Origin: an uncultured Planctomycetota bacterium
Lineage (GTDB): Bacteria; Planctomycetota; UBA1135; GCA-002686595
Direction of reading: 5' to 3'
Assembly (NCBI GenBank): GCA_903928115.1
Contig: CAIYPP010000027.1
Location: 1-49,890, forward strand
Length of the DNA: 49,890 nt
Part shown: one piece after another, positions 18,124-26,309 of the stretch
Layout: every line of letters starts with the position of its first letter
Position numbering within the stretch: position 1 is the first letter of the stretch
Position numbers and translations under genes: made by a program
The notes under the pieces: generated by a model
Told to the model about the DNA's origin: nothing
The model's input: only the letters and a program-made list of their open reading frames with translations
The model's database searches: none

Positions 18124-19347
18124 TCACTGTCGGGGCTCCCGGCCCATCAAGTCAAGGCCATCGAAGAGTTTGTCGAGACCGTAGAACTCTGTCAGCGACA
18201 CGAACATCGCACTCGACACCGGATCCGGATCGACGTTCCAGAGGGGCTTCAGGAACAACGAGAACAGCTCGCTGTCCGCACGCTTGCGAAGTGACTGCAC
18301 CTGCGCACGGCGCTGCATCCAGTGGGGCCAGCGGGCGATCACCTCGTGAATACCGATCAGATCGGCTACGCCCTCCCGCGAAATGTCGGGGTTGGAGGGC
18401 ACCGTGCCCGCCGTCGCGTCGCGATCGAGCGGCTTTGCCCCGTAGATGAAGTACGGGTGTTGGTCGGGAATGCGCGCAACCATCAACATGCGTCGCACAG
18501 CGATCGCCAGCATCACAGGCAGAACTCTGCGCAGGTTCTCCTCGTCGTAGTTCTTCACGCACGTGAGAAGCGGATTGCGCGTCTGGATCAGCCGGATCGT
18601 CTCCGGAGGAAAGCGCTTGGAGGTGCTGCTGTGGTGATGCCAGCAAACCGATGTCGGCGCGTAGTGAACCTCATGCCCCGCGAGCCACGTGCGCCAGCCG
18701 AGGTCGACGTCCTCGTAGTAAGCGAAGTACTCGCGATCGAAGCCGCCGAGCTCATCGAACAAGCGCGCGTCCATCGCCATCGCGCCGCCGCACGCAAAGA
18801 GCGTCTTGCGCGGTACTTCATGCTCGGCCCCGGGAGCGTCCCCGTAGCCATATTGCAGCCCTTGCCCGTGAAAGTTCATACCGCCACCGGCCGAGTCGAT
18901 GTGGGTACCGTCCCAACTCAGCATCTTCGATGTCGTGGCGACCGCCTCGCCTCTCACGATCGGCCCAACGAGCTCACGGAGCCAGAGCGGATCGACGCGC
19001 ATGTCGTTGTTCAAGAACGCGACGATGCGCGCATCACGGCGATTCGCAGCGCCTTGGTTGCAAGCCGGAGCAAAGCCGTAGTTGCGGGGATTCACGATCA
19101 GCCGAACCCACGGCCACAGCGCGCGCATTTCCTCGACACTGCCATCGTCGGAGCCATTGTCCACGAGCAGGACGTCGAGCTTCTCGCGCGGGTAGTCGAG
19201 CGCAGCGAGGCTCTCGAAACAGCCCGCCAAGTGGTGCCGCCCGTTGTAGTTGAGGATCACCACTGCAACCTTGGGGAGCGCGGCCGTCTCCACGGGTGCG
19301 CCGGGACGGACGTAGAGCTCCGCGATCGAGCGCTGCTGGGTGCTCAT
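18124..19347 (-). CDS. Family 2 glycosyltransferase (rhamnosyltransferase-like)
   Basis: The product is 407 aa. GT-A landmarks are VAVVILNYNGRHHLAGCFES, LLVDNGSDDGSVEEM, NYGFAPACNQGA, the DxD-like FLNNDMRVDP, and the acceptor-side motif FDREYFAYYEDVDLGWR followed by CWHHHSST. These are typical of O-antigen or cell-surface rhamnosyl-type transferases that work on lipid-linked glycans at the inner membrane. The ATG at 19347 overlaps the stop of the upstream GT2-GT4 fusion (ATGA). The 100-residue C-terminal part is helical and not recognised beyond family level. Confidence 0.87.
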   Translation of the reverse strand: MSTQQRSIAELYVRPGAPVETAALPKVAVVILNYNGRHHLAGCFESLAALDYPREKLDVLLVDNGSDDGSVEEMRALWPWVRLIVNPRNYGFAPACNQGAANRRDARIVAFLNNDMRVDPLWLRELVGPIVRGEAVATTSKMLSWDGTHIDSAGGGMNFHGQGLQYGYGDAPGAEHEVPRKTLFACGGAMAMDARLFDELGGFDREYFAYYEDVDLGWRTWLAGHEVHYAPTSVCWHHHSSTSKRFPPETIRLIQTRNPLLTCVKNYDEENLRRVLPVMLAIAVRRMLMVARIPDQHPYFIYGAKPLDRDATAGTVPSNPDISREGVADLIGIHEVIARWPHWMQRRAQVQSLRKRADSELFSLFLKPLWNVDPDPVSSAMFVSLTEFYGLDKLFDGLDLMGREPRQ

Positions 19348-22118
19348 CGACCGACGCTGCTTTCCGCGAGCTCGACCACGCGCTCGCGCACGGTCACGCG
19401 CGCGATGCGCAGGTAGGAGTAGGGATTCGACGTATGGTTGTCGATGCGGAGCACCTTCGCGGTCGGTCCGAGCTCCACCTCGTAGCGCAGCGTGACGCGG
19501 CGCTCTTCGTCGGCGCCCTGGAACAACGCGATCGCAGCCAAGGAACGGCCGTCGATCGACACATTGCCCCCGAAGCGAGCCTCCAGTTCCCCGCGCAGCG
19601 TGACGAGCTCGAGCTCGATCGTCACGGGACCGTCCGCGGCCTTGGAGATGTCGTACTCGACGAACGCGTCGCTCTTCGGTCGAAGCAGGATCAGCGTGCG
19701 CCGCTGTTCATCGACGGCACCGCCGCGCGCGTGCGTCTCGACACCGGTGCGCTCGAAGAGCTTGTAGCCAATGCGCTCGCGCGCGATGCAACACAGCGCT
19801 CGATACCGCGACTCCATCTCCCGCGCGTCCTCGGCCATCGTCTTCACGGCGCGTCCGCGCGACACGCGCGGCAGCAGTCCGGGTTCGTCGAGGAGCCGTT
19901 GCACCGACTTTGCGAGGCTCGCGGCGTCGCCCACCTTGAAGAGAAGGCCGTCGACACCGTCGCGGACGAGCTCGGCCATGCCGCCGAGGTCGCTTGCGAG
20001 CACGGGCGTGCCGAGCAGGAACGCCTCGTGGATCGTGATGGGCGAGTTCTCGAACCAGACCGAAGGGACGACCAGTGCGTCGATGCGCTCGTGAACCGCG
20101 GCGATGTCGCGGTTGTCGAACAAGCCGTGGAACTGCACCGCGTCACCGCAGTCGAGCGCGAGTTGCTGCAGCTGCGCGTGGTACGGGTCCGCCTCCGGTC
20201 GGAACTCGCCGAAGACGTGCAGCTCGACCTCGCGACCATAGAGCAGCGCCATGGCGCGCAGCAGCACGTCGACGCCCTTGTACCAGACGAGCGAACCTAC
20301 GAAGCCGAGACGCAGCGCGCGTCCCTCGCGCGGAGCTCGGCGCAACGCTCTCAGGCCCTCCGTCAGCGTGCCGTAGTCCGAGAACAACGTGCGCTGCCGA
20401 TCGAACTTGCCGCTCTCGAGCAGTTTTTGGCGCAGGAATCGACTCGGTGCGATCACGAGGTCGCTCGCCGCGTAGCCGCCCGCGACCACGTCGGTGCGCT
20501 GTGCGACGTCCGCGAACTCCGTCGCGTACTGCGCCACCTGCCACGCGCCAGGGAGCGAAGCCGCGCCCAAAGCCCCCACGAGCGGAGCCAGCGCAGGCAG
20601 CGTGTCGCGCGAGCTCTCGATCTGCGCGAGATCGCCACCCTTGATGCACACGAGGCAGCCCATTCCCTGACTGCGCTCACACCGCACGCCATCGGGGCGA
20701 ATCAGCTGCACGCGCGCGCACAGCGCCCAGTAGTCGTTGACCGTCACCACGGTTGGGATTCCAAGCTCGCGCGCGACGTGCGGCAGGCGCGCCGACATGT
20801 GGATCAGGTGCTGGAAGTGCACGACGTCCGGCGTGATTTCGAGCAGGAGCCTGCGGAACGCCTCCTCGGCCTTGGGCTGCGCGTAACTGTCCAGAATGCG
20901 CTGATGCGCAATCCGGTTCGTCATGCGATAGACGCGCAGCCCTTGGAACTCGCTCGCCTCGATTGAGAAGTCGGGCTTGCCACCCTGCTCGAGCGGCTTG
21001 TCGCCCGGAACGCGCGTGAGCACAGCTACGTCGTGTCCGCGGCGCGCCATCTCCTGCGCCAGACCGAGCGTGTACACCTCGGTGCCCGCCCACGTGTCCG
21101 GCGGAAATCCATGGACCACGTACAAGATGCGCTTGTTCGCGCGGCGGACGAAGCGCGTGCGCTCATGGCGCACCTTCGACTTCCCGCCCTCGTAGAGTCC
21201 GACGAACGCCGCTCGACGCAGGCGCTCCGCGCGGGCGAGCTGCGCGTCGAGCGCGCTCCCTTCCAAGCCTTCGCGCGCGAGAGCCGCGCGGTCGAGCTCC
21301 AAGTGGCGCCGAACGAGCTCCTCCGCCTCCGCGCGCGTCCGCACGCAGACCCGTCCGAGCCACTCGGCGTTGAACTTGCCGTCGATCTCCGCGCGCTGGC
21401 GCAGCTCGTCGGGCCCATAGTCGTGGCTGTGCTCGACCGTGGCCTCGGCGTCGTACACGACCGTGTAGCCCGCCTCCAGGAGCGCGCGAGACATCAGCAC
21501 GTCCTCGCCGAACTCCGTGCGCGGCATCGGGTGCCGCTCCCAAAGGTCACGTCGAATCGCCGAGGCGACGTCGTTGAAGTTGTAGAGCAGACGGCGCTCG
21601 TGGGCGTCCATGCGCGCGTACGCCTCCGGCTCGGGCAGCCGAACCTCGCGGCACTCCGGCGCATAACCCGGATCCGTCGCGCTGAAGAGGCGCGTGAGCA
21701 GCTGCGCGTCAGGTCGCGGCACGTTGCGGCAGTAGGCCGCGCCGACTCGAGGATCGTCGAAGTTGCGCGCGAGCTTCGCGAGCCACTCAGGCCCCGAGGG
21801 GATCGCGTCCTGCGTCAGAAAGACGAGGAGGTCCCCGCGCGACTCCGCGGCGAGCAGGTTGCGCGTGTGGCCGTGGTCGAACGCGGAGCCGTGGATGTGC
21901 TCGACCCGCAGCGGGACTCCGAGCCGCTCGCGCCACGAAGCGAGGATCGCGAGCGTGCGATCCGTCGAGCCAGAGTCGACCACCGTGAGGTCCCACGGCA
22001 GCTCGCAGCGCTGCGCCGCGAGCCGGGCGAGCACGCGCTCCAAGAACTCTTCCCCTTGGAACGTCGGGATGAGGACCGAGATCGAGCCGACCGGGCGAGG
22101 GATGAAACGAGGCTTCAC
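19344..22118 (-). CDS. Two-domain GT2-GT4 glycosyltransferase
   Basis: The product is 924 aa. Residues about 12-250 are a GT2 domain (SISVLIPTFQGEEFLERVL, VVDSGSTDRTLAIL, GHTRNLLA, TQDAIPSGPEWL, FGEDVLMSRALLEAGY). Residues about 328-750 are a GT4 GT-B domain (ILYVVHGFPPDTWAGTEVY, LGFVGSLVWYKGVDVLLRAM, FENSPITIHEAFLLGTPVLA). A beta-rich tail of about 150 residues follows. One chain may therefore add two successive sugars. GTG 22118 is the first in-frame start after the TATACT promoter at 22215-22220. Extension further upstream is possible by frame but would run through that promoter. It is the first gene of the operon with the next two glycosyltransferases. Confidence 0.82.
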   Translation of the reverse strand: MKPRFIPRPVGSISVLIPTFQGEEFLERVLARLAAQRCELPWDLTVVDSGSTDRTLAILASWRERLGVPLRVEHIHGSAFDHGHTRNLLAAESRGDLLVFLTQDAIPSGPEWLAKLARNFDDPRVGAAYCRNVPRPDAQLLTRLFSATDPGYAPECREVRLPEPEAYARMDAHERRLLYNFNDVASAIRRDLWERHPMPRTEFGEDVLMSRALLEAGYTVVYDAEATVEHSHDYGPDELRQRAEIDGKFNAEWLGRVCVRTRAEAEELVRRHLELDRAALAREGLEGSALDAQLARAERLRRAAFVGLYEGGKSKVRHERTRFVRRANKRILYVVHGFPPDTWAGTEVYTLGLAQEMARRGHDVAVLTRVPGDKPLEQGGKPDFSIEASEFQGLRVYRMTNRIAHQRILDSYAQPKAEEAFRRLLLEITPDVVHFQHLIHMSARLPHVARELGIPTVVTVNDYWALCARVQLIRPDGVRCERSQGMGCLVCIKGGDLAQIESSRDTLPALAPLVGALGAASLPGAWQVAQYATEFADVAQRTDVVAGGYAASDLVIAPSRFLRQKLLESGKFDRQRTLFSDYGTLTEGLRALRRAPREGRALRLGFVGSLVWYKGVDVLLRAMALLYGREVELHVFGEFRPEADPYHAQLQQLALDCGDAVQFHGLFDNRDIAAVHERIDALVVPSVWFENSPITIHEAFLLGTPVLASDLGGMAELVRDGVDGLLFKVGDAASLAKSVQRLLDEPGLLPRVSRGRAVKTMAEDAREMESRYRALCCIARERIGYKLFERTGVETHARGGAVDEQRRTLILLRPKSDAFVEYDISKAADGPVTIELELVTLRGELEARFGGNVSIDGRSLAAIALFQGADEERRVTLRYEVELGPTAKVLRIDNHTSNPYSYLRIARVTVRERVVELAESSVGR

Positions 22119-22214
22119 GAGGTCAGCGCTCCGGACGGCACCGCTCTGGCTCGCGCGCGCGGGGCGCGGAATGTCGCTCGCGAAAGGGGCATGGGGCGAT
22201 GGCGGAACACCGGA

Positions 22215-22220
22215 AGTATA
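22215..22220 (-). promoter_or_regulatory. -10 hexamer TATACT of glycosyltransferase operon
   Basis: TATACT on the minus strand is the best -10 match in the 242-nt gap 22119-22360. It would leave a leader of about 90 nt before GTG 22118. No convincing -35 is seen. The rest of the gap shows no gene or terminator that I can support. Confidence 0.5.
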
Positions 22221-22360
22221 GAAGTGAGGGGAGCGTCGCGCCCCCGACCGTGCGCCTGATTCGACCCGCGGTAGCCCGCGACCTGAGCAGCGCACTCCCG
22301 CTCCGCGCTCGGAAAATCCTTCACGTGCGCGGGCGACCACATTGGAACTTCCTTCCCCTC

Positions 22361-24148
22361 TCAGCGGGAGCGCGCAGGAACGCGCCAGACCTCGAGCACG
22401 GGGCCGAGGGCCTGCGCTCGCAAGAGCCTCAGCGTGAAGTGAGGCCACGTGACGCCCTCGTCATCGTTGAAGTGATCGGAGAGCTGGAAGAAGAGCTCGA
22501 GCTCGCTCGCTTGCGGGTCGCGGTCGGGTGAGAAGCGCGCGAGACGCTCGCCCTTCGCCGCGAGCGCCTCGCGCACGCGCACTTGCAGCGGATGGTTCGT
22601 GCGCTGCTCGTAGACCTCGATCAGGAAGAGCGCCGGTCCGAGCGACTCGAAGTACGCCGACCAATCCCCCGCCGCAGGGCCCCGCGGCGCGACCAGCCAG
22701 CGCAGGTCGTACACCGGCGCATCGACGCTGCCGACGTCCATGCGCGCTTGCCACGCGGTCCACGGGCTCAGCGGGATGCGCGGAGGCTTGCCGTAGAAGA
22801 GCAGCCCCTCGGGCTTGCGCAGGAGCGGGAGATCCAGCGCGGGAGCCGCCGCGGAGATGTACGTCGGTTCCGCTCGCGACTCCGGACGCTCCTCCAACCA
22901 CCGCGCGGCGAGGTCGAGCGTGTCCGGCTGGGAACGCAACCAAGCGAGCTTTGCCGTGGCCGCCGCGGGCAGCGCGAGCGACGCAATCGCGAGCACGACG
23001 ATTCCACGTGAGCGCGTCCGATCGACGCAGCGTTCGATCCCCCACGCGGCGAACACGGCCAAGCACGGCAGGAGTGGCAGCACGAAGCGCTCGTACGTTC
23101 GCTCGAAGAGCCCGATCACGAGCAAGTAAGGAAGCGCAAACGCGAGCGTCACGGCGAGCGCGCGTCGGTCGACCGGCGACCGCGCAACCACGAGCGCTAC
23201 GCACGCGACGGCCAGAAGCACGCACAAGAGCGGCTCGTAGTGCCACAAGGACTGCGCGACGATGGGAAAGCCGCGGCCGTAGAACTGCGAGAGGCGGACC
23301 GAGTGCTCCGCGAGTCGAACGCCATCGCCCTCGACCTCGCGCGCCTGCCCCACGCTCTCGAACAGGAACGGATAGAAGCTCACCACCGCCAACGCGCACA
23401 ACGCGAGCGGCCAAAGGAGCTTCGCGTCGAAGAAGCGCGCACCTCCGCCGCGCAAGCGGTGCGCCACGACGCCCGAAAGGAGCACCGCCACGCCGTAGTG
23501 CAGCGACCCGAGCGCGAGTGCCGAAGCTAGGCCCGCGAGCGCATACGCGCGCCACGAGCCGTCGCGCAGAAGCCGCAGCTGCGCGAGCAGCGCCGCCAGC
23601 ATCAGCGTGGTCGCGACCGCGTGGGGCCGCGCCTGCTGGGCGAAGCTCTGGTGCAGCAGGCTCGTCGCCATGAGCAGCGACGCGAACAGCGCCCACCCGT
23701 CGCGCACGAAGCGACGCGCGAGCAGAAACGTGAGCGGAATCGCGAGCGATGCGAGCAGCGCAACCACGACGCGCACCTGAACGTGCGTCCACGCCGCTGC
23801 TTCGAGGTGGCCCTGCACATCGGTGGGCGCACCCGGTCCACTCGCCGGCGGCCGCTTCGGCAGCCAGCGCACCAAGTCTGCGACCAAGTGCGGATACTGC
23901 TCGTCCGGCTCCTCGACCGCCGCGACTGTCCAACCCTCGCGCACGAGGTCGACATGTCCGGGGATGTCGGGATCCGGCTCCTCCCAAACGGGCACGCCGA
24001 AGCCGACGCCCCAAAGCCGCAGCACGACCGCGGCGAGCGCGATCAGCACCACCCACTTCGTTCGACGAGACGTCCCTGTGGACACGCCGCAAGTGTCCAA
24101 AGCTCGCCCCGCATTTGCCACAGCGCATCCCGGGCTTGCGCCGTGCAT
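22361..24148 (-). CDS. GT39-like polytopic membrane protein
   Basis: The product is about 595 aa. It has about ten hydrophobic segments between residues 30 and 390, then a soluble C-terminal part. PVWEEPDPDIPGHVDLVREG in the first periplasmic loop contains acidic residues in the position of the catalytic ED/DE of PMT/ArnT-type enzymes, and LLHQSFAQQARPHAVATTLM resembles the matching loop. This suggests transfer of a sugar from a polyprenyl-phosphate donor; the substrate is unknown. The start is uncertain: ATG 24148 follows a TTAGCT hexamer by 6 nt, while GTG at about 24085 would start just before the first membrane helix. It lies upstream of the glycosyltransferase operon and probably belongs to the same surface-glycan locus. 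Confidence 0.7.
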   Translation of the reverse strand: MHGASPGCAVANAGRALDTCGVSTGTSRRTKWVVLIALAAVVLRLWGVGFGVPVWEEPDPDIPGHVDLVREGWTVAAVEEPDEQYPHLVADLVRWLPKRPPASGPGAPTDVQGHLEAAAWTHVQVRVVVALLASLAIPLTFLLARRFVRDGWALFASLLMATSLLHQSFAQQARPHAVATTLMLAALLAQLRLLRDGSWRAYALAGLASALALGSLHYGVAVLLSGVVAHRLRGGGARFFDAKLLWPLALCALAVVSFYPFLFESVGQAREVEGDGVRLAEHSVRLSQFYGRGFPIVAQSLWHYEPLLCVLLAVACVALVVARSPVDRRALAVTLAFALPYLLVIGLFERTYERFVLPLLPCLAVFAAWGIERCVDRTRSRGIVVLAIASLALPAAATAKLAWLRSQPDTLDLAARWLEERPESRAEPTYISAAAPALDLPLLRKPEGLLFYGKPPRIPLSPWTAWQARMDVGSVDAPVYDLRWLVAPRGPAAGDWSAYFESLGPALFLIEVYEQRTNHPLQVRVREALAAKGERLARFSPDRDPQASELELFFQLSDHFNDDEGVTWPHFTLRLLRAQALGPVLEVWRVPARSR

Positions 24149-24157
24149 CGATCGAGC

Positions 24158-24163
24158 TAACGT
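24158..24163. promoter_or_regulatory. Putative bidirectional promoter
   Basis: On the plus strand, TTGCGC at 24136-24141 and TAACGT at 24158-24163 form a 16-nt-spaced promoter candidate pointing at the 24.3 kb cluster, with a start near 24170. On the minus strand the same bases read TTAGCT (24159-24154), 5 nt before ATG 24148. Confidence 0.4.
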
Positions 24164-24167
24164 GAGC

Positions 24168-24277
24168 ACCGCCTAGGTCGCCATGCGTCTGCGTCACCAC
24201 CTCTGAAACCCGTCCTTGGCTCGGCGTGCCCGAGCCACGCGCCCCAACGCGGGCTTCGAGGTGCACACCTAGGCGGT
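24168..24277 (+). promoter_or_regulatory. Structured 5' leader (candidate cis-regulatory RNA) or operator pair
   Basis: The outer arms 24168-24178 (ACCGCCTAGGT) and 24267-24277 are perfect 11-bp inverted repeats. Nested inside, 24198-24212 pairs with 24250-24263: CACCTC with GAGGTG, GAA with TTC, CCCG with CGGG, with one bulge and one mismatch. Inside that, TGGCTCGG (24217-24224) pairs perfectly with CCGAGCCA (24230-24237) around a 5-nt loop. The element lies 50 nt before the ATG at 24327. I do not recognise a known riboswitch class in it. Each outer arm also contains CCTAGG, so a DNA operator pair is the main alternative. Confidence 0.45.
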
Positions 24278-24326
24278 CGCACCCGGGGCCCCGCAAGGGA
24301 CGCGCTTCCCCTGCGAGAGAGCCCCA

Positions 24327-25445
24327 ATGAAGTTCGACCACCTCGGCGCGGCCCAGCGCGCCGCCGCGATTGCCCGCGAGCATGCTGCCCGCGTCGATGC
24401 CACCGCCAGCTACCCGGCGGAGTTCATGGAGGCCGCCCGCGCGAGCGGACTCTTGGGACTGATCTCGGCGGCCGAAGTCGGTGGCCACGGGGGTGGCATT
24501 CGACACGCCGCAGAGACGATCGAAGTCATCGCGCGCGAATGCGGGAGCTCGGCGATGGTCCTGACCATGCACTACGCCGGGACGGCCGTGATCGAAGCTC
24601 ACGGGAGCGCGGAAGTGCGCCGAGACATCGCCGCGGGACGACACATCTCGACCCTCGCTTTCAGCGAGGGCGGCTCGCGCTCGCACTTCTGGGCGCCGAC
24701 GAGCACCGCGCGCGCGGACGGAGCCGAGGTCGTGCTCGACGCGCGCAAGAGCTGGATCACCTCCGCGAGCCATGCGACCGCCTACGTCTGGTCGAGCAAG
24801 CCGACGGCGGGCGGCGAGCTCTCGACGCTCTGGCTTGTCCCGGCGCGCAGCACGGGGCTCACCGTCGACCGCCCGTTCGACGGGCTCGGACTGCGCGGCA
24901 ATGACTCCGCGCCCGTCACAGCCACCGGAACGCGCATCCCCGCGGCCGCGCGGCTCGGGGCGGACGGAGCCGGCTTCGGCATCATGATGCAAACGGTGCT
25001 GCCGATCTTCAGCGCGATGATCTCGGGCGGTTCGCTGGGCATGTGCGAAGCGGCCGTCGCGAAGACGGCGGAGCACGTCGGTGCCCAGCGCTACGCCCAC
25101 CTCGACAGCTCGCTCGCGGACCTGCCGACGATTCGCGCGTACGTCGCGCGGATGCGCATCGACACGGACATGGCGCGCACGCTCTGGCTGGACACTCTCG
25201 CCGCGCTCGAGGCCGGTCGCCCCGACGCGATGCTGCGCGTGCTCGAGGTCAAAGCTGCGACCGGGGAGACCGCACGCGAGGTCCTCGACACTGCGATGCG
25301 TGTGTGCGGCGGCATGGCCTTCCGCAAGGACGTCGGCGTCGAGCGCCGCTTCCGCGACACGCGCGCCTCACTCGTGATGGCTCCGACCTCCGACCAGCTC
25401 TACGACTTCATCGGGAAGGCTGCCTGCGGCCTTCCGCTCTTCTAG
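24327..25445 (+). CDS. Acyl-CoA-dehydrogenase-family flavoprotein lacking the catalytic Glu
   Basis: The product is 372 aa with the three-domain acyl-CoA dehydrogenase fold: N-terminal helices with GLLGLISAAEVGGHGGG, the middle beta domain with LAFSEGGSRSHF and DARKSWITSASHATAYVW, and the C-terminal helical bundle with MRVCGGMAFRKDVGVERRFR. In true dehydrogenases the segment after VEKxxRD is IYQIYEGT, with Glu as catalytic base. Here it is ASLVMAPTSDQLYDF, with Ala/Pro in place of Glu. Loss of this base is known in oxygenase-type members such as DszC relatives, so a flavin-dependent monooxygenase or a different redox step is plausible. It is first in a three-gene unit, with a weak GAGAG ribosome site and a long structured leader. 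Confidence 0.82.
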   Translation: MKFDHLGAAQRAAAIAREHAARVDATASYPAEFMEAARASGLLGLISAAEVGGHGGGIRHAAETIEVIARECGSSAMVLTMHYAGTAVIEAHGSAEVRRDIAAGRHISTLAFSEGGSRSHFWAPTSTARADGAEVVLDARKSWITSASHATAYVWSSKPTAGGELSTLWLVPARSTGLTVDRPFDGLGLRGNDSAPVTATGTRIPAAARLGADGAGFGIMMQTVLPIFSAMISGGSLGMCEAAVAKTAEHVGAQRYAHLDSSLADLPTIRAYVARMRIDTDMARTLWLDTLAALEAGRPDAMLRVLEVKAATGETAREVLDTAMRVCGGMAFRKDVGVERRFRDTRASLVMAPTSDQLYDFIGKAACGLPLF

Positions 25446-25448
25446 GAG
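25444..25448 (+). promoter_or_regulatory. Ribosome binding site AGGAG fixing the PhnD-like start
   Basis: AGGAG includes part of the TAG stop of the preceding gene and lies 8 nt before ATG 25457. It fixes the start of the binding protein and so confirms that no signal peptide is encoded. Confidence 0.75.
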
Positions 25449-25456
25449 CTCGCACG

Positions 25457-26305
25457 ATGAGCCATTCCATCGTCCTCGGCGCCGTCGCCTACGATCCCAA
25501 AGTCGTGACGATCTGGGACGGCTTCCAACGCTTCTTCGCGGAGCACGACCTGCGCTTCGACTACGTGCTCTACACGAACTACGAGCGACAGGTCGAGCAG
25601 CACTTCGCAGGGGCGTTCGACGTCGCTTGGAACTCGCCGCTCGCGTGGATCGAAGCGGAGCGGGTCGCCCGCGCGCGCGGCCGGAAGGCCACGGCGATCG
25701 CCATGCGCGACACCGACTGCGACCTCACGAGCGTCCTCGCCGTGCGCGGAGACTCGCCGCTGCGCACGCTGGCCGATCTGCGGGGCAAGGTCGTCGGCGT
25801 CGGCGCGAGCGACTCCCCGCAGGCGACGCTGATCCCGCTCGAGCACCTCGCCCAAGGTGGCCTCGTCGCCGGGCGCGACTTCGAAGTGCGGCGCTTCGAC
25901 GTGCTCGTCGGCAAGCACGGCGACCACGTCGGCGGCGAGCGACTCGCGGCCCAAGCGCTCGTGCGCGGCGAAGTCGATGTCGCCTGCATGATCGACGGGA
26001 ACCACCTCGCGTTTTCGAAGGACGGCTCGCTACCGCGCGGGAGCGCCCGCATCCTCGCGCAGACCGGCCCCTACGACCACTGCAACTTCACGGTGCTCGA
26101 CGGCGCGGATGCGGCGTCGATCGCGCGCTTCCGAGAGCTCCTCCTCGGGATGCGCTACGACGATCCCAAGGTGCGGCCGCTGATGGACCTCGAAGGTCTC
26201 AAAGAGTGGCGTCCGGGGCGGACCAGCGGCTACGCACTCTTGGAGCAAGCGTGTCAGCGCACGGACTGGCTTGCGCCGTTCTTGCGTCACATGGGAGCCG
26301 CCTGA
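25457..26305 (+). CDS. PhnD/SsuA-family binding protein without signal peptide
   Basis: The product is 282 aa of the periplasmic-binding-protein type II fold. It starts directly at the first strand (IVLGAVAYDPKVVTIWDGFQ). PhnD-like features are YTNYERQVEQHFAGAFDVAW, VLAVRGDSPLRTLADLRGKVVGV, the ligand-loop region GASDSPQATLIPLEHL and VRGEVDVACMIDGNHLAF. Family members normally bind phosphonate, phosphite, sulfonate or thiamine precursors in the periplasm for an ABC transporter. Here there is neither a signal peptide nor any permease or ATPase gene nearby, so it probably acts in the cytoplasm, either as a sensor or carrier or, like the Thi5 branch, as an enzyme. It sits 11 nt after the flavoprotein gene and 4 nt before the diiron gene. 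Confidence 0.8.
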   Translation: MSHSIVLGAVAYDPKVVTIWDGFQRFFAEHDLRFDYVLYTNYERQVEQHFAGAFDVAWNSPLAWIEAERVARARGRKATAIAMRDTDCDLTSVLAVRGDSPLRTLADLRGKVVGVGASDSPQATLIPLEHLAQGGLVAGRDFEVRRFDVLVGKHGDHVGGERLAAQALVRGEVDVACMIDGNHLAFSKDGSLPRGSARILAQTGPYDHCNFTVLDGADAASIARFRELLLGMRYDDPKVRPLMDLEGLKEWRPGRTSGYALLEQACQRTDWLAPFLRHMGAA

Positions 26306-26309
26306 GGTC

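Noticed and set aside
24090..24128. Minus-strand reading frame beginning MRCGKCGASFGH, resembling a zinc-ribbon start
   Set aside because: It lies within the N-terminal region of the GT39-like gene in another frame and the following residues show no second CxxC or fold.
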